48,116 nt of DNA from assembly GCA_946886475.1 (NCBI GenBank), contig CAMPIQ010000011.1, positions 1-48,116 on the forward strand, read 5' to 3'. Shown one piece after another: positions 18,222 to 27,762 of this stretch. Every line of letters begins with the position of its first letter. Positions within the stretch are counted from its first letter, which is position 1. The stretch is from an uncultured Chitinophagales bacterium. GTDB lineage: Bacteria; Bacteroidota; Bacteroidia; Chitinophagales; Chitinophagaceae. A program made the position numbers and the translations under genes. Below the pieces are notes generated by a model that saw nothing but the letters and a program-made list of their open reading frames with translations, was not told the origin of the DNA and did no database searches.

Positions 18222-19628
18222 TTACTCACGCCAGCCAAAATACTCACTTGCATTCCCATAACAAATATCCTGGATCACCTTTCCTGTCCACTCCATATCC
18301 TGGGGCAATTCACCTCTTTCCATCTCTTCTCCAAAAAGATTACAAAGAATGCGACGGAAATATTCATGTCTGGGAAAAGAAAGAAAACTTCTTGAATCCG
18401 TGAGCATGCCAATGAACCTGCTCAGCAGCCCCATATTGGAAAGGGCATTTAATTGCTTTACCATTCCGTCCTTCTGGTCAAGGAACCACCATCCTGAACC
18501 GTACTGGATCTTTCCTGCTACAGAACCATCATTAAAATTCCCCACCATGGTAGCAAAAAGGTCGTTGTCTGCAGGATTGAGATTGTAAAGAATAGTTTTT
18601 GCCAGGCAGTTATTTTTATCCAGCCTGTCAAGGAATTTTGCGAGTGACCTTCCCTGTGAAAAATCCCCGATAGAATCCCAACCGGTATCCGGGCCCAGTT
18701 GTTTCATCATTCTTGAATTATTATTTCTCAAAGCACCAAGATGGTATTGCTGAACCCAGCCTTTCTCCCAGTCCCATGTAGCAAAAACCTCCAGCATGGC
18801 TGACCTGAATTTGAGGTTATCTGCCATTGCCAGTTCCTTTCCTGAACGGATATTATTAAATGCATTTTCTATTTCTGACCGGGAATAATCTTCTGCATAA
18901 AGCTGCTCAAGGCCATGATCAGAAACTGAACACCCCATGGAAGCAAAAAAATCATGACGGCCTTTTAATGCATCCAGGTACTGATTGTAGGAACCAATGC
19001 TGGTATTGGTAACTGACTCGAGTTTTGAAACATAGGCATTGAAGCTTTTTGCATCATCCACGTTCATGGCCTTATCCGGACGGTAGGCAGGCAAAATTTT
19101 TATTTCAAAACCATCATCCCTGATCTTCTTGTGGTGTTCGAGCGAATCAACCGGATCATCAGTGGTACAAACCACTTTTACATTCATGTTGCGCAAAAGG
19201 TTGCGGACTGAATAATCCTTCGTCTGAAGCTTTTCCTTACAGGTTTCGTATATCCTTTCTGCTGAATCTCCATTCAATATCTCATTCACATCAAAATAAC
19301 GTTGCAATTCCAGATGTGTCCAGTGATAGAGCGGGTTGCGTAAAGTATAGGGGACGGTCTGCGCCCATTTTTTAAATTTTTCAGGATCCGGTTTGTTACC
19401 CGTGCAGTAAGATTCATCCACTCCGTTGGTGCGCATGGCCCTCCACTTATAATGATCGCCATATAACCATACCTGGGTAATATTTTCAAAATTGATATCG
19501 TTGGCAATCTGGTCCGGAGGAAGGTGACAATGATAATCAATAATGGGCATGCGCCTGGCATACTCATGATACAATGACCGGGAAGTTTTGGTGTTCAGTA
19601 AAAAGTTTTCATCCAGGAATTTATTCAT
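18222..19628 (-). CDS. uxaC: Glucuronate/galacturonate isomerase
   Basis: This amidohydrolase-fold enzyme of 468 residues (ATG at 19628) isomerises D-galacturonate to tagaturonate and D-glucuronate to fructuronate. The metal-binding HCH of the family is visible (IDYHCHLPP, H33 and H35), along with NEILNGDSAERIYE, CTTDDP and the C-terminal GMLTDSRSFLSFPRHEYFRR. An in-frame GTG at 19700 would add a low-quality 24-residue extension inside uxaA and is rejected. It lies 47 bp after the uxaA stop. This is the first step for saturated galacturonate released by GH28. Confidence 0.95.
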   Translation of the reverse strand: MNKFLDENFLLNTKTSRSLYHEYARRMPIIDYHCHLPPDQIANDINFENITQVWLYGDHYKWRAMRTNGVDESYCTGNKPDPEKFKKWAQTVPYTLRNPLYHWTHLELQRYFDVNEILNGDSAERIYETCKEKLQTKDYSVRNLLRNMNVKVVCTTDDPVDSLEHHKKIRDDGFEIKILPAYRPDKAMNVDDAKSFNAYVSKLESVTNTSIGSYNQYLDALKGRHDFFASMGCSVSDHGLEQLYAEDYSRSEIENAFNNIRSGKELAMADNLKFRSAMLEVFATWDWEKGWVQQYHLGALRNNNSRMMKQLGPDTGWDSIGDFSQGRSLAKFLDRLDKNNCLAKTILYNLNPADNDLFATMVGNFNDGSVAGKIQYGSGWWFLDQKDGMVKQLNALSNMGLLSRFIGMLTDSRSFLSFPRHEYFRRILCNLFGEEMERGELPQDMEWTGKVIQDICYGNASEYFGWRE

Positions 19629-19675
19629 AAATAATTTTAGTTCTTGGTTGGTTGCCAGCAGCCAGTGGCTGCCTG

Positions 19676-21313
19676 CTAAAGACTCACTCCCCGTTTCCAC
19701 GGTATAAAATCATCCTGATTTAAGGCAACAGCTTTAGGTATTACCTCACCACCTGCAGCTTTTATGCAATACTCCAGTATCTCCTCTCCCATTTCTTCTA
19801 TGGTTTTTTCACCTTCAATCACGGCTCCCGTATCTATATCAATGATGTCTTTCATTCTTACTGCAAGTTTGGAATTGGTGGCCACCTTTATGGTTGGACA
19901 TACCGGGTTTCCGGTTGGTGTACCAAGTCCGGTGGTAAACAGGATCAGTGTTGCGCCCGATGCTGCTTTACCTGTTGTTGCTTCCACATCATTGCCAGGT
20001 GTACAAACAAGACTTAATCCGGGCCTGGTGGCAGGCTCCGTATAATCCAGTACATCCACAACAGGCGATGTACCACCTTTTCTTGCAGCACCGGCACTTT
20101 TCATGGCGTCGGTTATCAATCCATCCCTGATATTTCCCGGTGAAGGATTCATATGAAAGCCTGAACCTACTCTTGTTACGATCTCTTCGTAACGCTTCAT
20201 CAGATGCATGAACTTCCTGGCAACAGGTTCACTTACCGAACGGTCAACAAGCTCCTGCTCCACTCCGCACAATTCGGGAAATTCAGCCAGTAAAACTTTC
20301 GCTCCCAGCGCAACCAGAAGATCTGAACAATATCCAACAGCCGGATTTGCAGAAATACCACTAAAACCATCGCTGCCACCACATTTAACACCCACGCATA
20401 ACTGATCAAGCGGTGCAGGGCGGCGTTCCAGCTTATTGATCTCAACAAGGCCTTCAAAAGTTTTTTTTATGGCATCGGCAATCAGTTGCTCTTCGCTTTG
20501 CGACTGTTGTTGTTCAAATATAAAAAGAGGTTTATCGAATGCAGGGTTACGCTCTTTGAGATCGTTCAAAAAATCATTGACCTGCAAATTCTGACAGCCC
20601 AGGCTCAACACGGTGATTCCCCCAACATTGGGATGGTCGGCATAAGCCACCAGCAGCTTACTCAGTATGGCAGCATCCTGCCTGATGCCTCCGCAACCAC
20701 CCTGGTGAGTGAGAAATTTAATTCCATCTACATTTTTAAATGGACGTTCAACATTTGAATGAACCTGAACAAGGTCAACTTCATTTATATTGTGGCCGTT
20801 TGTATAAGCTTCTACCAGCTGATGCGTATATCGTTTATACTTGTCCGTTACTGCATAGCCCAGCTCATTATGCAACGCTTCCCGGATCACATCAAGATTC
20901 CTGTTCTCACAAAAAACAGTAGGGATGAACAACCAGTAATTTGCGGTTCCTACCCTGCCATCCTTTCTGTGGTATCCATTGAAACGCCTGTTGGCGAATT
21001 TTGATATATCGGGCGGTTCCCAATTATATTGCACCCCGCGGTAATTATATGGATCGGCTGCATGCTTAACATTGGAAGTATTCATCCTGCTTCCTTTTGC
21101 AAGAAAGTACTGCGCTTTACCAACCAGAACCCCATACATAATCACTTCCTCTCCTTCATTCATGTCCTTTGCAAAAAATTTATGCTTTGCCGGAATATCC
21201 TCAACTACGGTATAATATTCATTATTGCATACCACCTCCGCTCCTTTGGTCAGGTCCTGAAGGGCCACAATTACATTATCGTCCGGGTGTACCCTGATCA
21301 CGCTGTTCTTCAT
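19676..21313 (-). CDS. uxaA: Altronate dehydratase
   Basis: This 545-residue enzyme dehydrates D-altronate to 2-keto-3-deoxygluconate. It has the N-terminal SAF domain (about 1-95, beginning VIRVHPDDNVIVAL) and the large UxaA catalytic domain with THQGGCGGIRQD (about 202-212), LSLGCQNLQ and KCGGSDGFSGISANPAVG, which carry the Cys residues thought to bind iron. It is full length, combining the two domains of the family in one chain. The ATG at 21313 overlaps the uxaB stop as ATGA. It is followed by uxaC. Confidence 0.96.
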   Translation of the reverse strand: MKNSVIRVHPDDNVIVALQDLTKGAEVVCNNEYYTVVEDIPAKHKFFAKDMNEGEEVIMYGVLVGKAQYFLAKGSRMNTSNVKHAADPYNYRGVQYNWEPPDISKFANRRFNGYHRKDGRVGTANYWLFIPTVFCENRNLDVIREALHNELGYAVTDKYKRYTHQLVEAYTNGHNINEVDLVQVHSNVERPFKNVDGIKFLTHQGGCGGIRQDAAILSKLLVAYADHPNVGGITVLSLGCQNLQVNDFLNDLKERNPAFDKPLFIFEQQQSQSEEQLIADAIKKTFEGLVEINKLERRPAPLDQLCVGVKCGGSDGFSGISANPAVGYCSDLLVALGAKVLLAEFPELCGVEQELVDRSVSEPVARKFMHLMKRYEEIVTRVGSGFHMNPSPGNIRDGLITDAMKSAGAARKGGTSPVVDVLDYTEPATRPGLSLVCTPGNDVEATTGKAASGATLILFTTGLGTPTGNPVCPTIKVATNSKLAVRMKDIIDIDTGAVIEGEKTIEEMGEEILEYCIKAAGGEVIPKAVALNQDDFIPWKRGVSL

Positions 21314-22827
21314 GCCACATAATCTTTAGTGATGGTATGCTCAATGGCATCTTTCATTCCATTGTCAATGATCAGGTTTAGCTTTTCCGTTACCGCACTT
21401 ACAAACCCTGGCAGGCTTCCCAGGTCATAACCCCAATAAGCAGCATCGCCCGACACTTCTTTAACCAGCGCTGCTATTGATAATCCTGACCATCTTTTAT
21501 AAAAGACAGCTGCCTGATCATCCTGTATAAGATAAGGTTCATTGTTGAATGAACCATAAAACTGATCGCCTCTTTTGATGGTTGCCTTCATAAAGAACAG
21601 GTAGGCTGCAAAACCAAGGGCCATTAATGTTGGAGCCGTTTCTGACCGTTCATAATGTTTCAGTAATACCGGAACGATCCGCATTTTCATTTTTGAACTA
21701 TAGTTCATTGTAATGCTGATCCATTTATGCCTGATATAAGGATTCCTGAACCGGTCCAGCACACTGGAGGCAAATTCTTTTGCCTTTACCGGGTTTACAT
21801 CATAAGGAATAGATGATGCTATTTCATGAAGCATGAGCTCAGAAATAAATGAAGCCACCGGCTCGTTGTCCATTGCCTGCTTCACCGTTTCAATTCCTGA
21901 AAGGAAAGCTACACCGCAGCTGAGCGTATGTGTTCCATTGAGCAATCTTAATTTAAGCTCACGGTAAAGTTCAATACCAGGCTCAATCACCACACCTTCA
22001 TCTGATTTATAAAATGTGAGCAGGTTCTTTATATTTTCATTACCCTCTATAGCCCAGAGGCTGTATACCTCCGACATGGTAAGCAATGCATCTGTATATC
22101 CCAGATCATTTTCAATTACAGGAAGTAAATCTTCATCTGGTTTGCCAGGAACGATCCTGTCAACAAGTGAATTGCAAAAACTGTTATGATTTTCTATCCA
22201 TTCAATAAATGCATCTTCAAGACTGTTGAGGTGCGCCAGCTCCAAAACAATTGATTCCAGTTTTTTTCCATTATCGGGTATCAGTTCAGTTGGGATGATC
22301 ACCATTCCGCTATGCGCGCTTCCGCCAAATGCCCTGAACCGTTCATAAAGAAAGGCCAGTAATTTTCCGGGGAAAGATTTTGGGGGATGATGTCGTACGT
22401 CGTCATTTACCAGTTGAATTCCAACTTCAGTTGTATTGGAAACAATGATCTGCATATTGATATTATGTGCACATTCCAACACCTCTTCCCATTGGTCAGC
22501 TGCACTCAGCACGCGGCTTATGGAAGCATTGATGATATTTTCTTCTACCTTTTGTGCATTCTTCAAACCACGGATGCATACTGTATAAAGTCCGTCCTGT
22601 TTTGCAAATGCGGAAGCATCTCCCTGAGCGGTTGATTTCACCACCACTATCCGGCCATTAAAGACCCCCTGTTTGTTGGCCTTATCTATAAAATAATCAG
22701 GGAGTCCTCTTAATAGAACACCCGTACCAAACTGCAGCACTTTTTCAGGTAATTCAAATACCGATTCATTAGGTATGGTGATTACATCCTGGCTGATATT
22801 CTTAAGTGTATAACGCGATAGTTTCAT
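21310..22827 (-). CDS. uxaB: Tagaturonate reductase (altronate oxidoreductase)
   Basis: This 505-residue member of the mannitol dehydrogenase family reduces tagaturonate to altronate with NADH. The N-terminal Rossmann motif LQFGTGVLLRGLPDYFIDKANKQG and the central NGTHTLSCGVAFLSG loop with the conserved Lys-Asn-x-x-His environment are typical of UxaB/MtlD proteins. It overlaps uxaA by 4 bp, so the two proteins are probably made in equal amounts. Placement beside uxaA and uxaC distinguishes UxaB from the related fructuronate reductase UxuB, although dual use is possible. Confidence 0.93.
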   Translation of the reverse strand: MKLSRYTLKNISQDVITIPNESVFELPEKVLQFGTGVLLRGLPDYFIDKANKQGVFNGRIVVVKSTAQGDASAFAKQDGLYTVCIRGLKNAQKVEENIINASISRVLSAADQWEEVLECAHNINMQIIVSNTTEVGIQLVNDDVRHHPPKSFPGKLLAFLYERFRAFGGSAHSGMVIIPTELIPDNGKKLESIVLELAHLNSLEDAFIEWIENHNSFCNSLVDRIVPGKPDEDLLPVIENDLGYTDALLTMSEVYSLWAIEGNENIKNLLTFYKSDEGVVIEPGIELYRELKLRLLNGTHTLSCGVAFLSGIETVKQAMDNEPVASFISELMLHEIASSIPYDVNPVKAKEFASSVLDRFRNPYIRHKWISITMNYSSKMKMRIVPVLLKHYERSETAPTLMALGFAAYLFFMKATIKRGDQFYGSFNNEPYLIQDDQAAVFYKRWSGLSIAALVKEVSGDAAYWGYDLGSLPGFVSAVTEKLNLIIDNGMKDAIEHTITKDYVA

Positions 22828-22845
22828 AAAAGCATTCTTATCAGA

Positions 22846-23889
22846 TTAATTTTTGCAGGGATCCCACTGACCGCCAAATAACCATTTTACATTGATATTA
22901 TTTTTATCCAGTCCGGCCTCATCAAGGTTATCCTTAAACCAGGGATAGTCGTTTCCTTTTCTGTTGCAGTCCTTAAAATATATTCTTCTTCCCCAGTTTA
23001 TAATATTAGAAGTGGGCACAAGATAAATATCGCGGCCGGACATGTTTTCAGAAAACTCGCAACCTATTAAATAAAATTGCGCATCCCTGTGGTAGCGTCC
23101 GAGACTGAATCCTTTATACCCGTCAAAACTGCAATTAACAAGTACGGTTTTATGATCTTTATTGCCTGACCCATCATGCCAGATGGCAGCATCACCCCTG
23201 GCTGCAAAAAATCTACAATTCTCTGCCCATGCATATCCTCTTGGGCAATAGAGATCAACGCCGCCTTCCATAATACAGTCCCTAAAATAAAACATGCCAT
23301 CAAGGGTATTCCATGGGCTTAGCGTATCGCCTGCATAGGAACGGAAATGACAATTGATGGCTTTGAGCCTTGTGGCCCTGAAACTTCTTAAAGCCATCTG
23401 GTGGCCTTTGTTAGTGATGATCCTGCTGAGATGTGCTGTATCGGTTTTGCAATACACCGTTTTTGGATGCTGATTATTAAATCCATAATCATTTGCTATG
23501 GTGAGATTCAAAAGACTGATGTCATTTCCATCAATATTCAGTGTGGCTACACCCCAGTCATCGTTGTGCATGCATCTCCATTCATCCCTGGCTATGTCCT
23601 GGGTGATGATGGTATGCTCGCGATCCTCACCCTTTAAAATAATATTGTGCTTCTCCAGGTAGATCTTTTCTTTATACACACCTTTTTTAATAAGGATGAT
23701 CCTGGGAACAGCGGAAGAATCTTCAAGGCTATTGATGGCACCCTGTATGGATCTGTAATCCCCATTACCATTGATATCAACAATGATCAACCGGTCCGCT
23801 GGCTGGGCCATGATGCAGGTAGCCAGTAATACGGTTAATAACAGTAATAATAAACGAAGTGTATTGATATAGATATTCTTGAAGATCAT
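22846..23889 (-). CDS. Pectinesterase-like (CE8 family) secreted protein, atypical active site
   Basis: With the ATG at 23889, which overlaps the GH105 stop as ATGA, the protein has 347 residues and a hydrophobic signal (INTLRLLLLLLTVLLATCIMA|QP). A parallel beta-helix follows. The family Asp residues are kept: D188 in AGDTL and D212 in GGVDLYC, as is the Arg (R265) in SLGRYH. However, the oxyanion Gln expected before the first Asp is Gly (G187), and the Trp after the Arg is replaced (RYH instead of RPW). The first Gln (Q164 in HQMAL) is present. It could still be a methyl-esterase of a divergent branch or a different esterase. It stands with GH28 and GH105 in the pectin module. Confidence 0.82.
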   Translation of the reverse strand: MIFKNIYINTLRLLLLLLTVLLATCIMAQPADRLIIVDINGNGDYRSIQGAINSLEDSSAVPRIILIKKGVYKEKIYLEKHNIILKGEDREHTIITQDIARDEWRCMHNDDWGVATLNIDGNDISLLNLTIANDYGFNNQHPKTVYCKTDTAHLSRIITNKGHQMALRSFRATRLKAINCHFRSYAGDTLSPWNTLDGMFYFRDCIMEGGVDLYCPRGYAWAENCRFFAARGDAAIWHDGSGNKDHKTVLVNCSFDGYKGFSLGRYHRDAQFYLIGCEFSENMSGRDIYLVPTSNIINWGRRIYFKDCNRKGNDYPWFKDNLDEAGLDKNNINVKWLFGGQWDPCKN

Positions 23890-25904
23890 TTTCGTTTTGC
23901 CTGGGTGAGCAACCACTTTACCAGGTCTTCTGCTGCTTTATAGTTATCAAAATCATCCGGTAGTTTTCTTCCATCAACATATTCATTATATAGCCAGGGA
24001 TCTCCAATGGCAAACACCAATCCTTTGCCATGCCTGGAAATTGCCATGATGTTTTTTCCGTTTTTAGCGAGTAAGGTGGTTGCCGGCTTCCTTACCTCCA
24101 GGGTGGCGAGTTCTTTGATGTATAATTTTTTTGCCTTTTTAAAAACAGAATGTTGAGCAGGGACTTTAACCGCTCCCTGCTCAAATTCATTTCCCTGTAC
24201 AAGGTTGAAATTGTCTTCATTGAAACGGATCCCGAATTGCGAAGCAAGGTTATTAAGGCTTTGCAGGTCGGTATTACCTGCATCATTACCCATTATGAGC
24301 AATACGCCGCCGGCGTGCACCCACCTTGCGATGGCATCTGCCTGCACAGGTTCAATATATACTGGTCTTTCAGTTTCTTTATCCGTATCAGGATCTACAA
24401 TGATGTATACAGAAGCATTTTTTAAATTCTGCGGTGTAGGTGCTGATGTTAAGGAGCTGGTTTCTGCACCAAACCTGTTAATGATACCAGCCAGCATGGC
24501 GAATCCGCCATTGCTTTTATCATCCCAGGTATAATGCCATCGAAAGGGAACTCCGTTTGCATCTTTTTTCCATTCATTGTTATAATAATTGTCGATCAAT
24601 ATGGTCTTTCCTTTTGCAAATGAAAGAGCAGGCAGCATTTCCATTTCATTGGCAGCATTGATAAATGCGCCCATACCTTTTGGATCGTTCACTATAACCG
24701 GCTCACTCATATAATAATCAAAACTTCCATCCCTGTATGGTTTACCTCCCAGACCTGAAACAGCTACTGTTCCATAAAGGTTTACCATTCCATTCTCTTT
24801 TTTTATGAACCGCCTGATGATGCCATCATATGCTTTTTCTGCATTTTTGAGATAAGATTCATCAAGGTATCCCTTCCTTACTCCTTTGGCAAGTGTATAC
24901 ACCAGCATGGAAGATGCGGAAGCCTCAAAATAATTTTTTACTTCTTCCGGCTTGTCGGGAACATCATACCACAAACCTGTTTTCTCATCCTGCACGGCGG
25001 CAACTGCTTTTGCAAAACGGTTCAATATGGCAACGATCGAATCCTTTCCCCAATGATGATCCGGAAAATGATCCAGCACATCCACCATGGCCATGCCATA
25101 CCAGCCCAGAGCCCTTCCCCAGATATTTGGTGAACGTCCTGTAACCGGATCGGCCCATTGCTGCTGGCGGCTTTCGTCCCAGCCATGATATAGCAAACCG
25201 GTTTCCGCATCTGCTGCATGTTTTTCCATCAGCACAAACTGTCTGGCTATATCATTGAAAGCGGTATCCTCATGAAATAGTTTTGCATACGCTGCATAAA
25301 AAGGCTGAGCCATGTATAATCCATCAAGCCACATCTGGTAAGGATAAATCTTCTTGTGCCAGAATCCACCTTCCGAGGTGCGTGGATGTGTTCTTAACTG
25401 TTCACGGATATGGTCAGCCGCTTTTTTATATTTCTCCTTACCCGTTACCTGGTAAAGCAGCAGCAATAGTTTACCATTATTTACGTGATCGATATTGTAT
25501 TCATCCGGACGATACCTTTTTATAGTGCCATCATTTTCAACATAGAAATCCATGCTTTTGCGGATATAATCAAACCATTTACCATCGCCGGTAGCATACC
25601 ACAATCCTTCTATGCCTTTTAAAATCACACCCTGATCGTAGCGCCATTTGGCAAACTTATCTCCGCTGAGCATGAAAGAATCTTTCCAAATGTTCATAGC
25701 AGTTGTTGCCACATCTGCCGCATGTGATGGAGGCTGGGCATTGATACTGGTTGTCAGGGTTGCCATAAGAATGGTAACCAGGATGACCGCCCCTGGTCTT
25801 CCGGAGGAACGCAGGCCAATTATTCTTTTTATGGTTTTAAGGGTTCTGATAAACTGATGATTCTTTGAAATGATTCTTTGTATTTTTTTAATATAAAATT
25901 CCAT
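23886..25904 (-). CDS. GH105 unsaturated rhamnogalacturonyl/galacturonyl hydrolase with DUF4350-like C-terminal domain
   Basis: This 672-residue protein has a long N-terminal stretch ending in a signal (AVILVTILMATLTTSINA|QP). Residues about 65-440 form the (alpha/alpha)6 barrel of GH105, with general acid/base D194 in MWLDGLYMAQPF and the conserved WGRALGWYGMAMVD and GSFDYYMSEP blocks. It hydrates the 4,5-unsaturated uronic acid at the non-reducing end of lyase products, releasing 5-keto-4-deoxyuronate for KduI. Residues about 467-672 form an added alpha/beta domain of the DUF4350/glutamine-amidotransferase-like type (IVDPDTDKET, HAGGVLLIMGND, VFAIGDPWLYNE). Such fusions occur in Bacteroidota but the role of the tail is not known. 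Confidence 0.9.
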   Translation of the reverse strand: MEFYIKKIQRIISKNHQFIRTLKTIKRIIGLRSSGRPGAVILVTILMATLTTSINAQPPSHAADVATTAMNIWKDSFMLSGDKFAKWRYDQGVILKGIEGLWYATGDGKWFDYIRKSMDFYVENDGTIKRYRPDEYNIDHVNNGKLLLLLYQVTGKEKYKKAADHIREQLRTHPRTSEGGFWHKKIYPYQMWLDGLYMAQPFYAAYAKLFHEDTAFNDIARQFVLMEKHAADAETGLLYHGWDESRQQQWADPVTGRSPNIWGRALGWYGMAMVDVLDHFPDHHWGKDSIVAILNRFAKAVAAVQDEKTGLWYDVPDKPEEVKNYFEASASSMLVYTLAKGVRKGYLDESYLKNAEKAYDGIIRRFIKKENGMVNLYGTVAVSGLGGKPYRDGSFDYYMSEPVIVNDPKGMGAFINAANEMEMLPALSFAKGKTILIDNYYNNEWKKDANGVPFRWHYTWDDKSNGGFAMLAGIINRFGAETSSLTSAPTPQNLKNASVYIIVDPDTDKETERPVYIEPVQADAIARWVHAGGVLLIMGNDAGNTDLQSLNNLASQFGIRFNEDNFNLVQGNEFEQGAVKVPAQHSVFKKAKKLYIKELATLEVRKPATTLLAKNGKNIMAISRHGKGLVFAIGDPWLYNEYVDGRKLPDDFDNYKAAEDLVKWLLTQAKRK

Positions 25905-25978
25905 TAGGATATGCCGTTAGGGATGTTCATACATATGATTACCATTTTATTCACGGACATGCCCTACAAATCGCCCTA

Positions 25979-27604
25979 TTATTCATTTACTGCATCTTTT
26001 TTGGCACCGTAATTCAATTCAACTGCTTTTTTTGATTTTGTTCTGTCGGTCTCTGATAATTGAATGTCCTTTGATTTCTCACCCGTTACATTGAGCAATA
26101 CATCGGCATTCCGGTACCCTATTTTATTCAGTGTAATATGCCGGCTGTTATGAATGTTCATTACCGGGTTGGTTTCCTTTGTAATGAGTTTTACATTTTT
26201 GATGGTTATATGCGAACCTTCGGTCATATCAAGACCTTCTTCAGCCTGCAAAACCATATCTTCCAAAACAATATTTTTCACATTCATTTCGGGAAGACCT
26301 CTGATGAATATGGCCCTGGCAGCGCCGTTACAGATCACATTCCTAATATGGATATTCCTGAATTGTGGTGTTTCCTCTGTAACAGGAAGCTCCTCTATCC
26401 TGGGCGGTTCCCTTTTTTCTCCGGCCAGCGGAACAGGATCCTGTGCGGCATAATACATGTCAAATAAAATGGCTTCACCAATGATATCCTTCATGGCAAT
26501 ATTCTTAATGAAAATATTTTCTACAATACCGCCACGACCTCTGGTGGTTTTAAAACGTAATCCTATATCGGTACCAATGAAGGTGCAATCTTCAACATAA
26601 ATATTTTTTGCTCCGCCGCTCATTTCACTTCCAATAACAAATCCTCCATGCGCGGCATATACAGTACAATTCCTGATAACAACATCCTGTGTAGGCATGG
26701 CCCGTTTTCTTCCTTCTGCATCACGGCCTGATTTTATGCATATGCCGTCATCGCCCACATCAAATACACTGTTTTCTATCAAAACATTTTTGCAGCTCTC
26801 AATATCAATACCATCACCATTTTGTGCATACCATGGATTTTTAACGGTTATATTCCTGACCGTGAGGTTTTCACTCATCAAAGGATGCAGGCACCATGCG
26901 GGTGAATTTTGAAAAGTAACACCTTCCAGCAATATCTTTTTGCACCTGGTGAGCACTAACAGATTGGGCCTTAAAAAATCTTTTACAGTTTCATAGAACT
27001 CCGGCGTTTTATCTGCTGAAATGACGCCGGGATTTTTTAGTTTAGATCCCGTTAATGATTTTTCTGATGGATACCATATTTTTTTATCTTCATTCAACAC
27101 ACCTCCGGAAGCAAGAAGGGATTTCCATTGAGAAGCAGTAAGCTTATCTTTTTTCACCATACGCCATGCATCACCATTTCCATCGATGATGCCATATCCG
27201 GTTATCGCAATATTTTCAGCATTTGTAGCGGAAACCGGCGACTGGTTACGCATCTGTGGAAGTCCCTCCCAGTTACCGGCTACCAGTTTGTATTGGGTGA
27301 GGTCGTCGGTAAATTGAAGTAAGGCATTTTTTTGCAGGTGAAGATTAACGTTAGACTTCAGAACTAATGGACCGGTTAACCACAAACCAGGAGGTATAAC
27401 CACCACACCTCCGCCTTTTTCACTGCATTCATCTATAGCATTGTTGATACTGATAGTATTCAGATAGAGGCCATCGTTTCTTGCACCGAACTTTGTGATG
27501 TAAAATGAGTCTCTTTTAAAACTGGTTTGCTGAACTACCGGCTGGCTAAAACTTATCAAACTAAGTAAAACAAAAACACCTGTGGATAACCATCTGCTAT
27601 TCAT
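25979..27604 (-). CDS. GH28 polygalacturonase
   Basis: This 541-residue secreted enzyme (signal STGVFVLLSLISFS|QP) is a parallel beta-helix with all GH28 motifs: NGDGIDI (about 262-268), GDDGICIKSG with the Asp pair at D285/D286, catalytic H319 in AHGGFVIGSE, and RFK at 350-352 in place of the usual RIK. It cleaves homogalacturonan or releases galacturonate from oligogalacturonides, probably exo-acting given its length. It is the first gene of module B; a leader of about 100 nt with a hairpin precedes it, and its promoter and operator match those upstream of kduD. It is separated from GH105 by 74 bp. Confidence 0.94.
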   Translation of the reverse strand: MNSRWLSTGVFVLLSLISFSQPVVQQTSFKRDSFYITKFGARNDGLYLNTISINNAIDECSEKGGGVVVIPPGLWLTGPLVLKSNVNLHLQKNALLQFTDDLTQYKLVAGNWEGLPQMRNQSPVSATNAENIAITGYGIIDGNGDAWRMVKKDKLTASQWKSLLASGGVLNEDKKIWYPSEKSLTGSKLKNPGVISADKTPEFYETVKDFLRPNLLVLTRCKKILLEGVTFQNSPAWCLHPLMSENLTVRNITVKNPWYAQNGDGIDIESCKNVLIENSVFDVGDDGICIKSGRDAEGRKRAMPTQDVVIRNCTVYAAHGGFVIGSEMSGGAKNIYVEDCTFIGTDIGLRFKTTRGRGGIVENIFIKNIAMKDIIGEAILFDMYYAAQDPVPLAGEKREPPRIEELPVTEETPQFRNIHIRNVICNGAARAIFIRGLPEMNVKNIVLEDMVLQAEEGLDMTEGSHITIKNVKLITKETNPVMNIHNSRHITLNKIGYRNADVLLNVTGEKSKDIQLSETDRTKSKKAVELNYGAKKDAVNE

Positions 27605-27621
27605 ATTGCTTCATTGGCGGT

Positions 27622-27653
27622 AAAAAAGCTACACAGGGGCGAAACTGTGTAGC
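27622..27653 (-). terminator. Leader hairpin with T6 tract before GH28 (possible attenuator)
   Basis: On the minus strand a 9-bp perfect stem GCTACACAG / CTGTGTAGC (arms 27645-27653 and 27628-27636, loop 8 nt) is followed directly by TTTTTT at 27627-27622. It lies in the 5' leader, between the promoter at 27711-27740 and the start codon at 27604. The shape is that of an intrinsic terminator, here placed to control entry into module B. Confidence 0.75.
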
Positions 27654-27710
27654 CTCTAAAATTGAACGATTGCCTGCGAAGTATATTGAAAACAATACAC
27701 TATCACACAA

Positions 27711-27740
27711 CAAGTCTAATCAGATATTCAGGTATTACAA
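27711..27740 (-). promoter_or_regulatory. Bacteroidota-type promoter of module B (GH28 operon)
   Basis: On the minus strand TTG (27740-27738) and TAGACTTG (27718-27711) are separated by 19 bp, which fits the -33 TTTG and -7 TAnnTTTG consensus of Bacteroides. The same elements with the same spacing occur upstream of kduD. The expected start site is about 27706, giving a leader of about 100 nt. Confidence 0.75.
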
Positions 27741-27762
27741 GGAGAATAGTAGCCTTTTTTTA

